DNA from: Cohnella phaseoli
GTDB lineage: Bacteria > Bacillota > Bacilli > Paenibacillales > Paenibacillaceae
Length of the DNA: 64,000 bases
Assembly: GCF_003386235.1 (NCBI RefSeq)
Contig: NZ_QRDZ01000003.1
Location: 1 to 64,000 of the forward strand
Direction of reading: 5' to 3'
The translations under genes and the position numbers were made by a program. The notes under the pieces are model-generated. The model searched no databases and was not told the DNA's origin. It saw nothing but the letters and a program-made list of their open reading frames with translations. Below are positions 8,116 to 17,318 of this stretch, piece by piece; the stretch's first letter is position 1; every line of letters begins with the position of its first letter.

Positions 8116-8601
8116 ATGCCACTGACCCCACTGGATATTCATAACAAAGAATTCGCCCGCCGCCTTCGCGGTTACGACGAAGATCAAGTCAACGAGTTTC
8201 TGGATCAAATCATCAAGGATTACGAAGCGATGATCCGCGAGAACAAGGAATTGCAAAATATGGTCGCCGCTTCCCAGGATAAGCTGGGCCATTTCTCCAA
8301 TATCGAGGAGACGCTGAGCAAAACGATCATCGTTGCGCAAGAAGCGGCTGACGAATTGAAGAACAACTCCAAGAAGGAAGCTCATCTGATCGTGAAGGAA
8401 GCGGAGAAGAACGCCGATCGCATCATTAACGATGCGCTGGCGAAATCCCGCAAAATCGCTCTCGAAGTCGAAGAGTTAAAAAAGCAAGCGACGATCTACC
8501 GGGCGCGTTTCCGCGCGTTGATCGAATCCCAGATGGAATTGCTGTCGCAGGATGGCTGGGAATCGCTTGAAGGGCGCGAGTCGCGGGGAATTGAAGCCTA
8601 A
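8116..8601 (+). CDS. divIVA: DivIVA, polar and septal scaffold protein
   Basis: 161 aa. The N-terminal lipid-binding domain (MPLTPLDIHNKEFARRLRGY, DEDQVNEFLDQIIKDYE) is followed by a long coiled coil (residues 30-145). DivIVA marks negatively curved membrane at septum and pole and recruits division-site selection and sporulation proteins. The ATG at 8116 is chosen over the upstream frame start because GAGGAGGTG lies 8 bp before it. It ends about 40 bp before the ileS leader. Confidence 0.95.
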   Translation: MPLTPLDIHNKEFARRLRGYDEDQVNEFLDQIIKDYEAMIRENKELQNMVAASQDKLGHFSNIEETLSKTIIVAQEAADELKNNSKKEAHLIVKEAEKNADRIINDALAKSRKIALEVEELKKQATIYRARFRALIESQMELLSQDGWESLEGRESRGIEA

Positions 8602-8639
8602 GCGGTTTGACAAATGCTTTACGGGAAAGTATAACAAGA

Positions 8640-8937
8640 GTATTACGATGAACTACTGCAATGTCGAAGACGGGAACGAGTAAGCGCGATACCTTAGCTC
8701 AGAGAGTTGGCGGACGGTGCGAGCCAACGCGAAGGATGCGCCGAATATCCTCCCCGAGACGCCTGCCGAACGTCGCCTGAAGCCCTGCGCAGCAGCGATG
8801 AGTAAGCGAGGCCGGAAATCCGCCGTTACCGGATGCTGAGTTGTCGCTCGTTTTCGCTTTATTGCGGAGCAGGCGGAACAAGGGTGGTACCGCGAGTTGG
8901 ACTCGTCCCTTTTTTGGGGCGGGTCTTTTTGTTTTTG
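8640..8937 (+). promoter_or_regulatory. T-box riboswitch controlling ileS
   Basis: tRNA-sensing leader. The conserved T-box AGGGTGGTACCGCG is at 8881-8894 and is followed by the terminator GACTCGTCCC...GGGGCGGGTC with T-run (8900-8937). Stem I starts around 8,650 with an AGTA bulge at 8681-8684, and ATC at 8747-8749 sits where the specifier codon is expected, matching Ile. Uncharged tRNA-Ile should favour the antiterminator and allow ileS expression. The exact 5' end is not determined. Confidence 0.9.
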
Positions 8938-8959
8938 TCAATCGAAAGGATGGGATGAT

Positions 8960-11900
8960 ATGCAAAGAGTCGACGTTAAGGAAAAGGCGCGAGCCCGCGA
9001 GCTTCGCGTTCTGGAGCAGTGGAAAAAGGAGGATACGTTCCGTCGCTCCATCGACAATCGGGAGGGCAAGCCGAATTTTGTGTTTTATGAAGGGCCCCCT
9101 ACGGCGAACGGCAAGCCGCACATCGGCCACATGCTTGGTCGCGTGGTCAAGGACTTCGTCAGCCGCTATAAAACGATGTCCGGATACCGCGTCATCCGCA
9201 AAGCGGGATGGGATACGCACGGTCTGCCTGTCGAACTGGGCGTGGAGAAGCAGCTTGGCATCTCCGGCAAGCAGGAAATCGAGAACTATGGCGTAGAGCC
9301 GTTTATCATCAAATGCAAGGAGAGCGTGTTCGAGTATGAGCGCCAGTGGCGGGAGCTGACGGAAGCGATCGCGTATTGGACCGATCTGGACGATCCGTAC
9401 ATCACGCTCGATAACAATTATATTCAGAGCGTATGGCACATTCTGGCCACGATTCATGAGAAAGGGCTGCTGTACCGCGGCCATCGCGTCAGCCCGTACT
9501 GTCCTTGCTGCCAGACGACGCTCAGCTCGCACGAGGTGGCTCAAGGCTACGAGGACGTCAAGGATTTGACCGCTACGGCGAAGTTCAAGCTGAAAGAGAA
9601 CGGCGATTATGTACTCGCCTGGACGACGACGCCTTGGACGCTGCCGGCGAACGTGGCGCTGGCCGTTCATCCCGAGCTTGACTATGTGCGCGCGAAGCAA
9701 AACGGCGAAGTATATATCGTGGCTGCGGCGCTCGCTGACAAAGTGCTCAAGGGCGAATATGAGACGCTAGGTACGATGAAAGGCCGCGAGCTCGTCGGTC
9801 TGACCTATGAGCCGCTGTTCCCCTATGTCACCGTCGATAACGCCTATCGTGTGATCGACGCCGAATACGTTACAGATGCAAGCGGTACGGGTATCGTACA
9901 CATTTCCCCGGCTCACGGCGAGGACGATTACCGGGTGGCGCGTCAGCATGGCATTCCGATGCTGATGGTTGTCAACAACGAAGGCAAATATATCGCGGAA
10001 GTGACGGATCTGGCCGGCCGCTTCGTGAAGGATTGCGACGTGGACATCGTCAAAATGCTGTCGGAGCGCGGACTGCTGTTTCACAAAGAAAGAATGGAGC
10101 ATAGCTATCCGTTCTGTTGGCGCTGCAAAACGCCGCTGCTCTATTACGCGACGGAGAGCTGGTTCATTAAGACGACAGCGGTCAAAGATCAGCTGATCGA
10201 GAACAACAAGCAAATCCAGTGGTATCCGGAGCACTTGAGAGACGGCCGCTTTGGTAAGTTCCTCGAGGACTTGGTCGACTGGAACATCAGCCGAAACCGT
10301 TACTGGGGCACGCCGCTCAACGTGTGGACTTGCGAAAGCTGCGGCAAGGAGAAGGCGCCGCACAGCATTGCCGAGCTTCGCGCTCTGGCGATCGAGGACG
10401 TGCCGGAGACAATTGAGCTGCACAAGCCGTACGTGGACGACATTCATCTGCGCTGCGAGTGCGGCGGCAAAATGAACCGGGCGTCTGAGGTCATCGACGT
10501 GTGGTTCGACAGCGGCTCGATGCCGTTCGCGCAATACTTTCACCCTTACGGCGACGAGGCGAAGTTCAAGGAACAATATCCGGCGGACTTCATCTGCGAA
10601 GGGATCGACCAGACGCGCGGCTGGTTCTTCAGCTTGCTGGCGGTATCGACGCTGTACAACGGCCAAGTGCCGTACAAGTCGGTCATTTCTACGGGACACG
10701 TGCTCGACGAGAACGGCCAGAAGATGAGTAAATCCAAGGGCAACGTCCTTGATCCCTGGGAGATCATCGACGAGTTCGGCACGGATGCGTTCCGCTGGTC
10801 GCTGCTGGCGGACAGTGCGCCTTGGAACAGCAAGAGATTTTCCAAAGGCATCGTCGGCGAAGCAAAGTCCAAAGTTGTGGACACGCTCGTTAACACGCAC
10901 GCCTTCTATGCGCTATACGCTTCCATTGACGGCTATAATCCCGGAGAGCATGAGAAGGTCAAGCTGGAGAACAAGCTGGACCGCTGGATTTTGTCGAGAT
11001 TGAACACGTTGATTCAGGAAGTCGTGAAAGGCTTGGAGGTTAACGATTTCCTCAATCCGGCGAAGGCGATCGAGACGTTCGTCGACGAGCTGTCGAACTG
11101 GTATGTGCGGCGTTCGCGCGACCGTTTCTGGGGCAGCGGCCTCACCGAGACAAAGCTGGCGGCCTATCAGACGCTGGGAGAAGTGCTGCTGACGCTGTCC
11201 AAGCTGATCGCGCCGTATACGCCGTTTGTCGCCGAGGATATTTACGGCAATCTGGGCGGGAAAGGCAGCGTGCACTTGGCAGATTATCCAGAGGCGGATA
11301 CGGAGGCGATTGACGCGGAGCTGGAGCGAGAGATGGCAGCGGTGCGCGGCATCGTGGAGCTGGCGCGAAACATCCGCAACGAGACCGGCCTGAAGACGCG
11401 CCAGCCGCTGTCCGAGCTGCTCGTGTCGCTGAGCGAAAGCTTCGACCTGTCGGGCTATGAAGAGATCGTACAGGACGAGATCAATGTCAAGCGGATTACG
11501 ATCGTCAGCGACGACGGAGGCTTCGTCAACTTTAACCTGAAGCTGAACCTGAAGGTCGCTGGTAAAAAATACGGCAAAAACGTCGGGCCGATCCAGGCGG
11601 CGTTTAAGGCGATGTCCAGCGACGAGACGCGGGGCGTCGTGCAAGCGGGCAAGTACGAGTTCGTATCGCCGGATGGCGAAGCGCTGACCGTCGAGCTGGA
11701 GGAAATTCTCGTGGAGAAGGAAGCGAAAACAGGCTTCGCCTCCGCGTCGGGCGGCGGCTTGACGGTAGCGCTCAACACGGAGATCACGCCGGAGCTGGTG
11801 CAGGAAGGCTGGGTACGCGAAGTTATCCGCGCCGTTCAGGATACGCGCAAAAAGCTCGACCTGCCGATCGAAAAGCGAATTGACCTCGTGCTCGACGTCG

Positions 11901-12043
11901 ATTCCGAGCTGGAAGCGGCGCTTCGCGCATTCGACGGAGTGCTGAGGGAGAATGTGCTTGTGAACGAGGTTTCATTCGGCAAGACCGAGGCGACCGAGTC
12001 GGTGCAAGCCGGCGAGAAAACAATCGGCGTAGCCATCGTATAA
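8960..12043 (+). CDS. ileS: Isoleucyl-tRNA synthetase, IleS2-like
   Basis: 1,027-aa class I synthetase that charges tRNA-Ile. HIGH motif in PTANGKPHIGHMLGRVVKD, KMSKS in NGQKMSKSKGNVLDPW, editing-domain TTPWTLPANVALAVHP and a zinc-ligand-like CPCCQ near residue 187. The HIGH context (GPPTANGKPHIGH instead of PYANGxIHIGHALNK) and the length of about 1,030 resemble the IleS2 class, which includes enzymes naturally insensitive to mupirocin; that property is an inference here. The ATG at 8960 follows AAAGGATGGG. Expression is controlled by the T-box upstream. Confidence 0.95.
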   Translation: MQRVDVKEKARARELRVLEQWKKEDTFRRSIDNREGKPNFVFYEGPPTANGKPHIGHMLGRVVKDFVSRYKTMSGYRVIRKAGWDTHGLPVELGVEKQLGISGKQEIENYGVEPFIIKCKESVFEYERQWRELTEAIAYWTDLDDPYITLDNNYIQSVWHILATIHEKGLLYRGHRVSPYCPCCQTTLSSHEVAQGYEDVKDLTATAKFKLKENGDYVLAWTTTPWTLPANVALAVHPELDYVRAKQNGEVYIVAAALADKVLKGEYETLGTMKGRELVGLTYEPLFPYVTVDNAYRVIDAEYVTDASGTGIVHISPAHGEDDYRVARQHGIPMLMVVNNEGKYIAEVTDLAGRFVKDCDVDIVKMLSERGLLFHKERMEHSYPFCWRCKTPLLYYATESWFIKTTAVKDQLIENNKQIQWYPEHLRDGRFGKFLEDLVDWNISRNRYWGTPLNVWTCESCGKEKAPHSIAELRALAIEDVPETIELHKPYVDDIHLRCECGGKMNRASEVIDVWFDSGSMPFAQYFHPYGDEAKFKEQYPADFICEGIDQTRGWFFSLLAVSTLYNGQVPYKSVISTGHVLDENGQKMSKSKGNVLDPWEIIDEFGTDAFRWSLLADSAPWNSKRFSKGIVGEAKSKVVDTLVNTHAFYALYASIDGYNPGEHEKVKLENKLDRWILSRLNTLIQEVVKGLEVNDFLNPAKAIETFVDELSNWYVRRSRDRFWGSGLTETKLAAYQTLGEVLLTLSKLIAPYTPFVAEDIYGNLGGKGSVHLADYPEADTEAIDAELEREMAAVRGIVELARNIRNETGLKTRQPLSELLVSLSESFDLSGYEEIVQDEINVKRITIVSDDGGFVNFNLKLNLKVAGKKYGKNVGPIQAAFKAMSSDETRGVVQAGKYEFVSPDGEALTVELEEILVEKEAKTGFASASGGGLTVALNTEITPELVQEGWVREVIRAVQDTRKKLDLPIEKRIDLVLDVDSELEAALRAFDGVLRENVLVNEVSFGKTEATESVQAGEKTIGVAIV

Positions 12044-12091
12044 AGCGTAGCCGTATAAAGCGTAGCATTGGCAAAGAAAGCATAAGCTAAG

Positions 12092-12150
12092 ACGAGCTGC
12101 AGGGCTCAAGGGCGGGGGCGACTTCGCTCGGGCCCGGGCTCGTTTTGCTT
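12092..12150 (+). terminator. Terminator after ileS
   Basis: ACGAGC (12092-12097) pairs with GCTCGT (12138-12143), with GC-rich inner pairing and a following TTTTGCTTTT. Just before it, at 12040-12068, GTATAAAGCGTAGC is repeated twice in tandem. Confidence 0.6.
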
Positions 12151-12207
12151 TTGATTAGTAAGGGTAATGGCAAGGGAAAGAGGTTGGCAAGGAGGAGGAA
12201 GGCAGCC

Positions 12208-12612
12208 ATGAGCGGAAATTACAAGCAGAAGGGCAAGCCGAATTCGATTCAGGTCAAGCTGCCCGCCGGAAAGCCGGAACAATCGGCGGACAGGCTGGCC
12301 GAAGAGGCTAAGGATTTGAAAGGGACGCTGCATTACTTGTCGGACAAGCTGGAAAAGCTGAGTCAGGATATGGAGAAAGCTCAGTTGAAGGAATACGTGA
12401 ATTTGATGCAGCGTCCGTGGCAGCTGATCGTTAAAAACTTCATCGCCGGTACTGCGCGCGGAGTAGGTATCGCGCTAGGGTTCACGTTTTTCGCCGCGAC
12501 AATCGTTTATTTGCTGCAAATTCTCGGGGCGCTGAACTTGCCAATCGTGGGCGATTACATCGCGGATATCGTAAGAATCGTACAGCGGCAGCTTGAGATT
12601 AACCCGTATTGA
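12208..12612 (+). CDS. DUF5665-like membrane protein
   Basis: 134 aa: a charged, coiled-coil-prone N-terminus (residues 25-65, LAEEAKDLKGTLHYLSDKLE) and a conserved region with one or two hydrophobic helices (IAGTARGVGIALGFTFFAAT and YLLQILGALNLPIVGDYIADIV). This layout matches DUF5665 proteins of sporeformers, whose role is unknown. The ATG has GGAGGAGG 12 bp upstream. It ends 34 bp from the 3' end of the convergent yteA-like gene. Confidence 0.7.
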   Translation: MSGNYKQKGKPNSIQVKLPAGKPEQSADRLAEEAKDLKGTLHYLSDKLEKLSQDMEKAQLKEYVNLMQRPWQLIVKNFIAGTARGVGIALGFTFFAATIVYLLQILGALNLPIVGDYIADIVRIVQRQLEINPY

Positions 12613-12645
12613 GTCAGTCTAAGCCGCCGCTCCCGCTTCGATCGT

Positions 12646-13389
12646 TCAATAGGATTCCGGCAGCTCGCCGGTTGACTCCAGCAAGTGATCGCCTTCGTTG
12701 TCATCCATATACCGGTGGTAGGCGTGGTTGCGGACGATGGAGACATGAGTGCCGGTAATGTCGGTGGCGACGAAGCTTTCGTAAGATTCGACGAATCCGT
12801 CGTTCTCGTCGGCTTCGATTTCCATATGGTTGTAATCCTCTATGTTATTGTCTTCAGCCATCGCCGGGGTATTGGACGTCCCCCACGATTCGACGATCTG
12901 CCAGGCGTCCTCCCCGTCGAAACCGTTTTGATCTTCTCTGTCGTCCAGGCTGGTCCGGCCGAATGGCGGCGCGAGAAACTGTTCCTCGATCGGACGATCG
13001 TTGGAGGGCTCCTGACGCGGCTCGTGCTCGATGCAGTAGATGGCCGTAGGCAGCGCTTCGAGTCGTTCGAGCGGTATAAACTTGCCGCATGCGGCGCAAT
13101 GTCCGTATTCCCCCGTATCCATCCGTTCCAGGGCGGCGTCCACTCGCTCCAGCCGGAACGCTTCCTTTTCCAGCAGCGCGAAATCCTTGCTCCGTTCGAA
13201 CATCTCCGTACCGGCGTCGCCCGGATGGTTGTCGATGCTTGACAGCTCGCCGGTCGAATCGCGATAGGAGGCGGCGAGTCCGAAATGGCCGTTATCGTTC
13301 ACGCGCCGCTCAAGCTCGCATCTTTCCTGTATCAATCTGCGCTGCAGCGATTGGAAGGTTTTCTGATCGAGATGCTTTGGCAACGTCAT
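12646..13389 (-). CDS. YteA-like protein with DksA/TraR-type zinc finger
   Basis: 247 aa. Residues about 5-110 form the DksA-like helical hairpin (QSLQRRLIQERCELERRV, ERMDTGEYGHC) and a finger HCAACGKFIPLERLEALPTA...YCIEH, in which the last ligand is His instead of Cys. Conserved TGELSSIDNHPGDAGTEMFERSKD is the YteA signature of Firmicutes. The acidic C-terminal 110 residues are longer than in DksA. Homologues are linked to sporulation and forespore expression; whether it binds RNA polymerase is unproven. ATG with AAAGGGAG 8 bp upstream. Confidence 0.8.
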   Translation of the reverse strand: MTLPKHLDQKTFQSLQRRLIQERCELERRVNDNGHFGLAASYRDSTGELSSIDNHPGDAGTEMFERSKDFALLEKEAFRLERVDAALERMDTGEYGHCAACGKFIPLERLEALPTAIYCIEHEPRQEPSNDRPIEEQFLAPPFGRTSLDDREDQNGFDGEDAWQIVESWGTSNTPAMAEDNNIEDYNHMEIEADENDGFVESYESFVATDITGTHVSIVRNHAYHRYMDDNEGDHLLESTGELPESY

Positions 13390-13572
13390 CCACTCCCTTT
13401 GTTCACAAGGTGCTTGACTGTAGTTTTCTCGGATGGTACAGGTTTTACGTGCGGCGTTCGCAGGGCTTGTATGGGGCTTTTGTCGATTTTTACTTGCGCT
13501 TCGTGGACGCTCCATGTCGCGGTATGATAAAATCAACAGGCAGGAGAATGAGATGAAGGGCGGAAAAAATCA

Positions 13573-14118
13573 ATGCAACGTCGGATTTGGCCGATATGGG
13601 TTTACTACGGAATTGCGGTTTTCGCGTTCCTGGCCGATTATGCAAGCAAGAAATTCATTAGCCGTACGGTCGAGTTGAACACAGAGAAGATTTCCGTGCT
13701 GGGAAATTTCTTTGAGATTACCCATATTCGCAACAGGGGAGCGGCTTTCGGGATGCTGCAGGAGCAGCGGCTGTTTTTCATCCTCATTACGATAGTCGTC
13801 GTTTCCGGCCTCCTCTGGTATTTACACCGTTCTTATCGTTCGGCCGGCAGCATTTTATTGCTAAGCGGCTTGGCAACGATACTGGGCGGGGCCCTCGGCA
13901 ATTTCCTTGATCGCGCCCTGTACGGGGAAGTTGTAGACTTCTTGCAGTTTAATTTCGGTTCGTATACATTCCCGATTTTTAATATTGCCGATACGGCGAT
14001 TACCGTAGGCGTAGGTCTGATCATTTTGGATGCGCTGCTGACTATGAAACAGGAGAAAAATGCAAATGGCAATGGAGAGCAAACCAAAGACGAATCTGCC
14101 GGACAGCAGTCCGTCTAA
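13573..14118 (+). CDS. lspA: Lipoprotein signal peptidase LspA
   Basis: 181-aa membrane aspartic protease (signal peptidase II) that cleaves prolipoproteins before the lipidated cysteine. Four hydrophobic segments. The two catalytic Asp motifs are GALGNFLDRALYGEVVDF and FNIADTAITVG. The C-terminal tail of about 25 polar residues (MKQEKNANGNGEQTKDES) is longer than usual and overlaps the start of the rluD-like gene by 59 bp in another frame. Confidence 0.94.
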   Translation: MQRRIWPIWVYYGIAVFAFLADYASKKFISRTVELNTEKISVLGNFFEITHIRNRGAAFGMLQEQRLFFILITIVVVSGLLWYLHRSYRSAGSILLLSGLATILGGALGNFLDRALYGEVVDFLQFNFGSYTFPIFNIADTAITVGVGLIILDALLTMKQEKNANGNGEQTKDESAGQQSV

Positions 14119-15046
14119 CGAAAGTTTCGAATGGACGGTCGAAGAGGGACAGAAGGGCGAGCGGGTGGACAAGCATATCGCTCAAATGCTGGCGCAGCAG
14201 GACCAAAGCTTCTCCCGATCGCAAATTCAGGAGTGGATTCGCACGGGCGCGGCGACGGTTAACGGAGCCGAGGTTAAAGCCAACGCCAAGCTGGCCGTCG
14301 GCGATACGATTCGCATCGTTCTTCCCGAACCTGAGCCGGTAGAAGCGTTCCCGGAAAATATTCCTCTGGAAATCGCATACGAAGATTCCGATGTTATCGT
14401 CATCAACAAGCCGCGGGGGATGGTCGTCCATCCCGCCGCCGGTCATCCGAGCGGTACGGTGGTGAACGCGCTGCTGTACCATTGCAAGGATTTGTCGGGC
14501 ATCAACGGGGTGATGCGTCCGGGGATCGTGCACCGGATCGACAAGGACACGTCCGGCTTGCTGATGGTTGCTAAGAACGACTTGGCACATGCTTCGCTGG
14601 CCGAGCAGCTTAAGGAGCACAGCGTGACGAGAAAATACCGCGCGCTTGTCTATGGCGTCATGCAGCATGACAAGGGAACGGTAGACGCGCCGATCGGGCG
14701 AGCCAATCACGACCGCAAGCTCTACGTCGTTACGGAGAAGAACAGCAAGCATGCCGTCACGCATTTCGCGGTGAACGAGCGGTTCGACGAGTATACGCTG
14801 CTTGATCTCAGGCTGGAAACCGGACGCACGCATCAGATTCGAGTTCATATGAAGTATATCGGCTATCCGCTCGTCGGAGATCCCGTATACGGCGGCAAAA
14901 GCGGCCGAACGCTCGGTATGTCAGGCCAAGCGCTGCATGCGGAGACGCTCGGTTTTAAGCACCCGAGGACAGGGGAATATTTGGAGTTCAGCGCCCCGAT
15001 TCCGGAGGATATGGAGCATGCGCTGGACATATTGAGAACGAGGTAA
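14060..15046 (+). CDS. rluD: RluD-type 23S rRNA pseudouridine synthase
   Basis: 328 aa. N-terminal S4 domain (GERVDKHIAQMLAQQDQSFS, SQIQEWIRTGAATVNG) and the RsuA/RluA catalytic core with the motif RIDKDTSGLLMVAKN, containing the catalytic Asp, plus LETGRTHQIRVHMKYIGYP. It isomerises uridines in large-subunit rRNA (positions by analogy with RluD). Start choice among ATGs at 14060, 14066 and 14072 is open; AGGAG at 14051-14055 fits 14060 or 14066. lspA-rluD (ylyB) is the common order in Firmicutes. Confidence 0.92.
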   Translation: MQMAMESKPKTNLPDSSPSNESFEWTVEEGQKGERVDKHIAQMLAQQDQSFSRSQIQEWIRTGAATVNGAEVKANAKLAVGDTIRIVLPEPEPVEAFPENIPLEIAYEDSDVIVINKPRGMVVHPAAGHPSGTVVNALLYHCKDLSGINGVMRPGIVHRIDKDTSGLLMVAKNDLAHASLAEQLKEHSVTRKYRALVYGVMQHDKGTVDAPIGRANHDRKLYVVTEKNSKHAVTHFAVNERFDEYTLLDLRLETGRTHQIRVHMKYIGYPLVGDPVYGGKSGRTLGMSGQALHAETLGFKHPRTGEYLEFSAPIPEDMEHALDILRTR

Positions 15047-15129
15047 TATATCGCTCTGCCAGCCAAGCCAGGCAAGCGTAGCGATAACTGCAAATGATCG
15101 GCGCAATAATCCATGGCTGTCTTTTCCCG

Positions 15130-15167
15130 TATCGTTCATAGTTTGAATATGACTATGCAACGATACA
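15130..15167 (+). promoter_or_regulatory. Inverted repeat before the aminotransferase gene
   Basis: GTATCGTT-CATAG and CTATG-C-AACGATAC form a 13-bp stem with one bulge around a short AT loop, ending just before the AAGGGGTG ribosome site at 15168. No T-run follows, so it looks more like an operator or a translation-control hairpin than a terminator. Confidence 0.45.
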
Positions 15168-15180
15168 AGGGGTGTCTGGA

Positions 15181-16434
15181 ATGAGCGCAGAACATTATCA
15201 GTCGACTTACATTCAGGAGCAGTTTGCCGCCCGCATCGGCGGCTCCAACTACGGCAAAGATACGAACATTTATAAGTTCGAGAAAATCAAGCGCGCCAAA
15301 GCTGCAGCCAAGAAAGCCCACCCCGACGTCGAGCTGATCGATATGGGCGTCGGCGAGCCGGACGAGATGGCCGACGCCGGCATCGTCGCCAAGCTGGCGG
15401 AAGAGGCGGCCAAACCGGAAAATCGCGGCTACGCGGATAACGGCATCGCCGAATTCAAACATGCGGCGGCGAAGTATTTGAAGGAAGTGTTCTCCGTTGA
15501 CGGAATCGACGCGGAGACGGAGATTTTGCATACGATCGGGGCCAAGCCTGCGCTTGCGATGCTGCCTACGGTGTTCATTAATCCGGGCGATGTCGCGATT
15601 ATGACGGTACCGGGCTATCCTGTTTTGGGCACACATACAAAATATCTCGGCGGAGAGGTATATAACGTTCAACTGACGAAGGAGAACAACTTCCTGCCGG
15701 ACCTGAATGCCATTCCGGAAGAGATTGCGAAACGCGCAAAGCTGCTGTACTTGAACTATCCGAACAATCCGACCGGTGCTGCGGCTACGACCGAGTTTTT
15801 CGAACAGGTCGTCGCTTGGGCGAAGAAGTTCAACGTTGTCGTCGTGCATGACGCTCCGTATGCCGCTTTGACCTATGACGGAATCCGGCCGCTTAGCTTT
15901 TTGTCCGTACCGGGCGCTAAAGATGTCGGCGTGGAACTGCACTCGTTGTCCAAGTCGTACAATATGACGGGATGGCGGATCGGTTTTATCGCCGGAAATC
16001 CGTTGATCGTGAAAGCATTTGGCGACGTCAAGGACAACAACGATTCCGGACAGTTCATCGCAATTCAGAAGGCGGCCGCTTACGGTTTGGAGAATCCGCA
16101 AATCACCGAGGCCATCTCGGAGAAGTATTCCCGCCGGCACAATAGGCTCGTTGCGGTGCTGAACGAAATCGGCTTTCGCGCCGAGAAGCCGAAAGGCTCC
16201 TTCTTCCTCTACGTCGAAGCGCCTAAAGGCATCGTCGGCGGACAGCGGTTTGAATCTGCCGAAGATTTCTCGCAATATCTGATACGCGAGAAGCTGATCT
16301 CCACCGTACCGTGGGACGATGCGGGCAAATTCATTCGTTTTTCGGTTACGTTTATCGCGCAGGGAGAAGCGGAGGAAGCTCGCGTCATCGATGAGATCAA
16401 GCGCCGACTGACCGACGTTCAATTCGAATTTTAA
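15181..16434 (+). CDS. LL-diaminopimelate aminotransferase-like PLP enzyme
   Basis: 417-aa fold-type I aminotransferase. Motifs: LIDMGVGEPDEMADAG, YADNGIAEFKHAAAKYLK, LYLNYPNNPTGA, the PLP lysine in LHSLSKSYNMTGWRIGF and the Arg in KFIRFSVTF. The N-terminus (FAARIGGSNYGKD, YKFEKIKRAK) is very close to DapL-type enzymes, which convert tetrahydrodipicolinate directly to LL-diaminopimelate in lysine and cell-wall synthesis. Substrate is an inference; related Firmicute enzymes accept other substrates. ATG preceded by AAGGGGTG. Confidence 0.75.
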   Translation: MSAEHYQSTYIQEQFAARIGGSNYGKDTNIYKFEKIKRAKAAAKKAHPDVELIDMGVGEPDEMADAGIVAKLAEEAAKPENRGYADNGIAEFKHAAAKYLKEVFSVDGIDAETEILHTIGAKPALAMLPTVFINPGDVAIMTVPGYPVLGTHTKYLGGEVYNVQLTKENNFLPDLNAIPEEIAKRAKLLYLNYPNNPTGAAATTEFFEQVVAWAKKFNVVVVHDAPYAALTYDGIRPLSFLSVPGAKDVGVELHSLSKSYNMTGWRIGFIAGNPLIVKAFGDVKDNNDSGQFIAIQKAAAYGLENPQITEAISEKYSRRHNRLVAVLNEIGFRAEKPKGSFFLYVEAPKGIVGGQRFESAEDFSQYLIREKLISTVPWDDAGKFIRFSVTFIAQGEAEEARVIDEIKRRLTDVQFEF

Positions 16435-16447
16435 TGTGCGGATTTTC

Positions 16448-16476
16448 TTGACACTTCATGTCGAACATGGGATAAT
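16448..16476 (+). promoter_or_regulatory. pyr operon sigma-A promoter
   Basis: TTGACA at 16448-16453 and GATAAT at 16471-16476 with a 17-bp spacer, directly upstream of the PyrR attenuator. Confidence 0.85.
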
Positions 16477-16499
16477 CGTTGTTAGTGAACGGGTACCTT

Positions 16500-17265
<766 letters not shown>

Positions 17266-17318
17266 ACCAAGGATAGGATTAAAAGTTCAATTATGCTAGA
17301 GGAGGCGCCAGTGAACAG

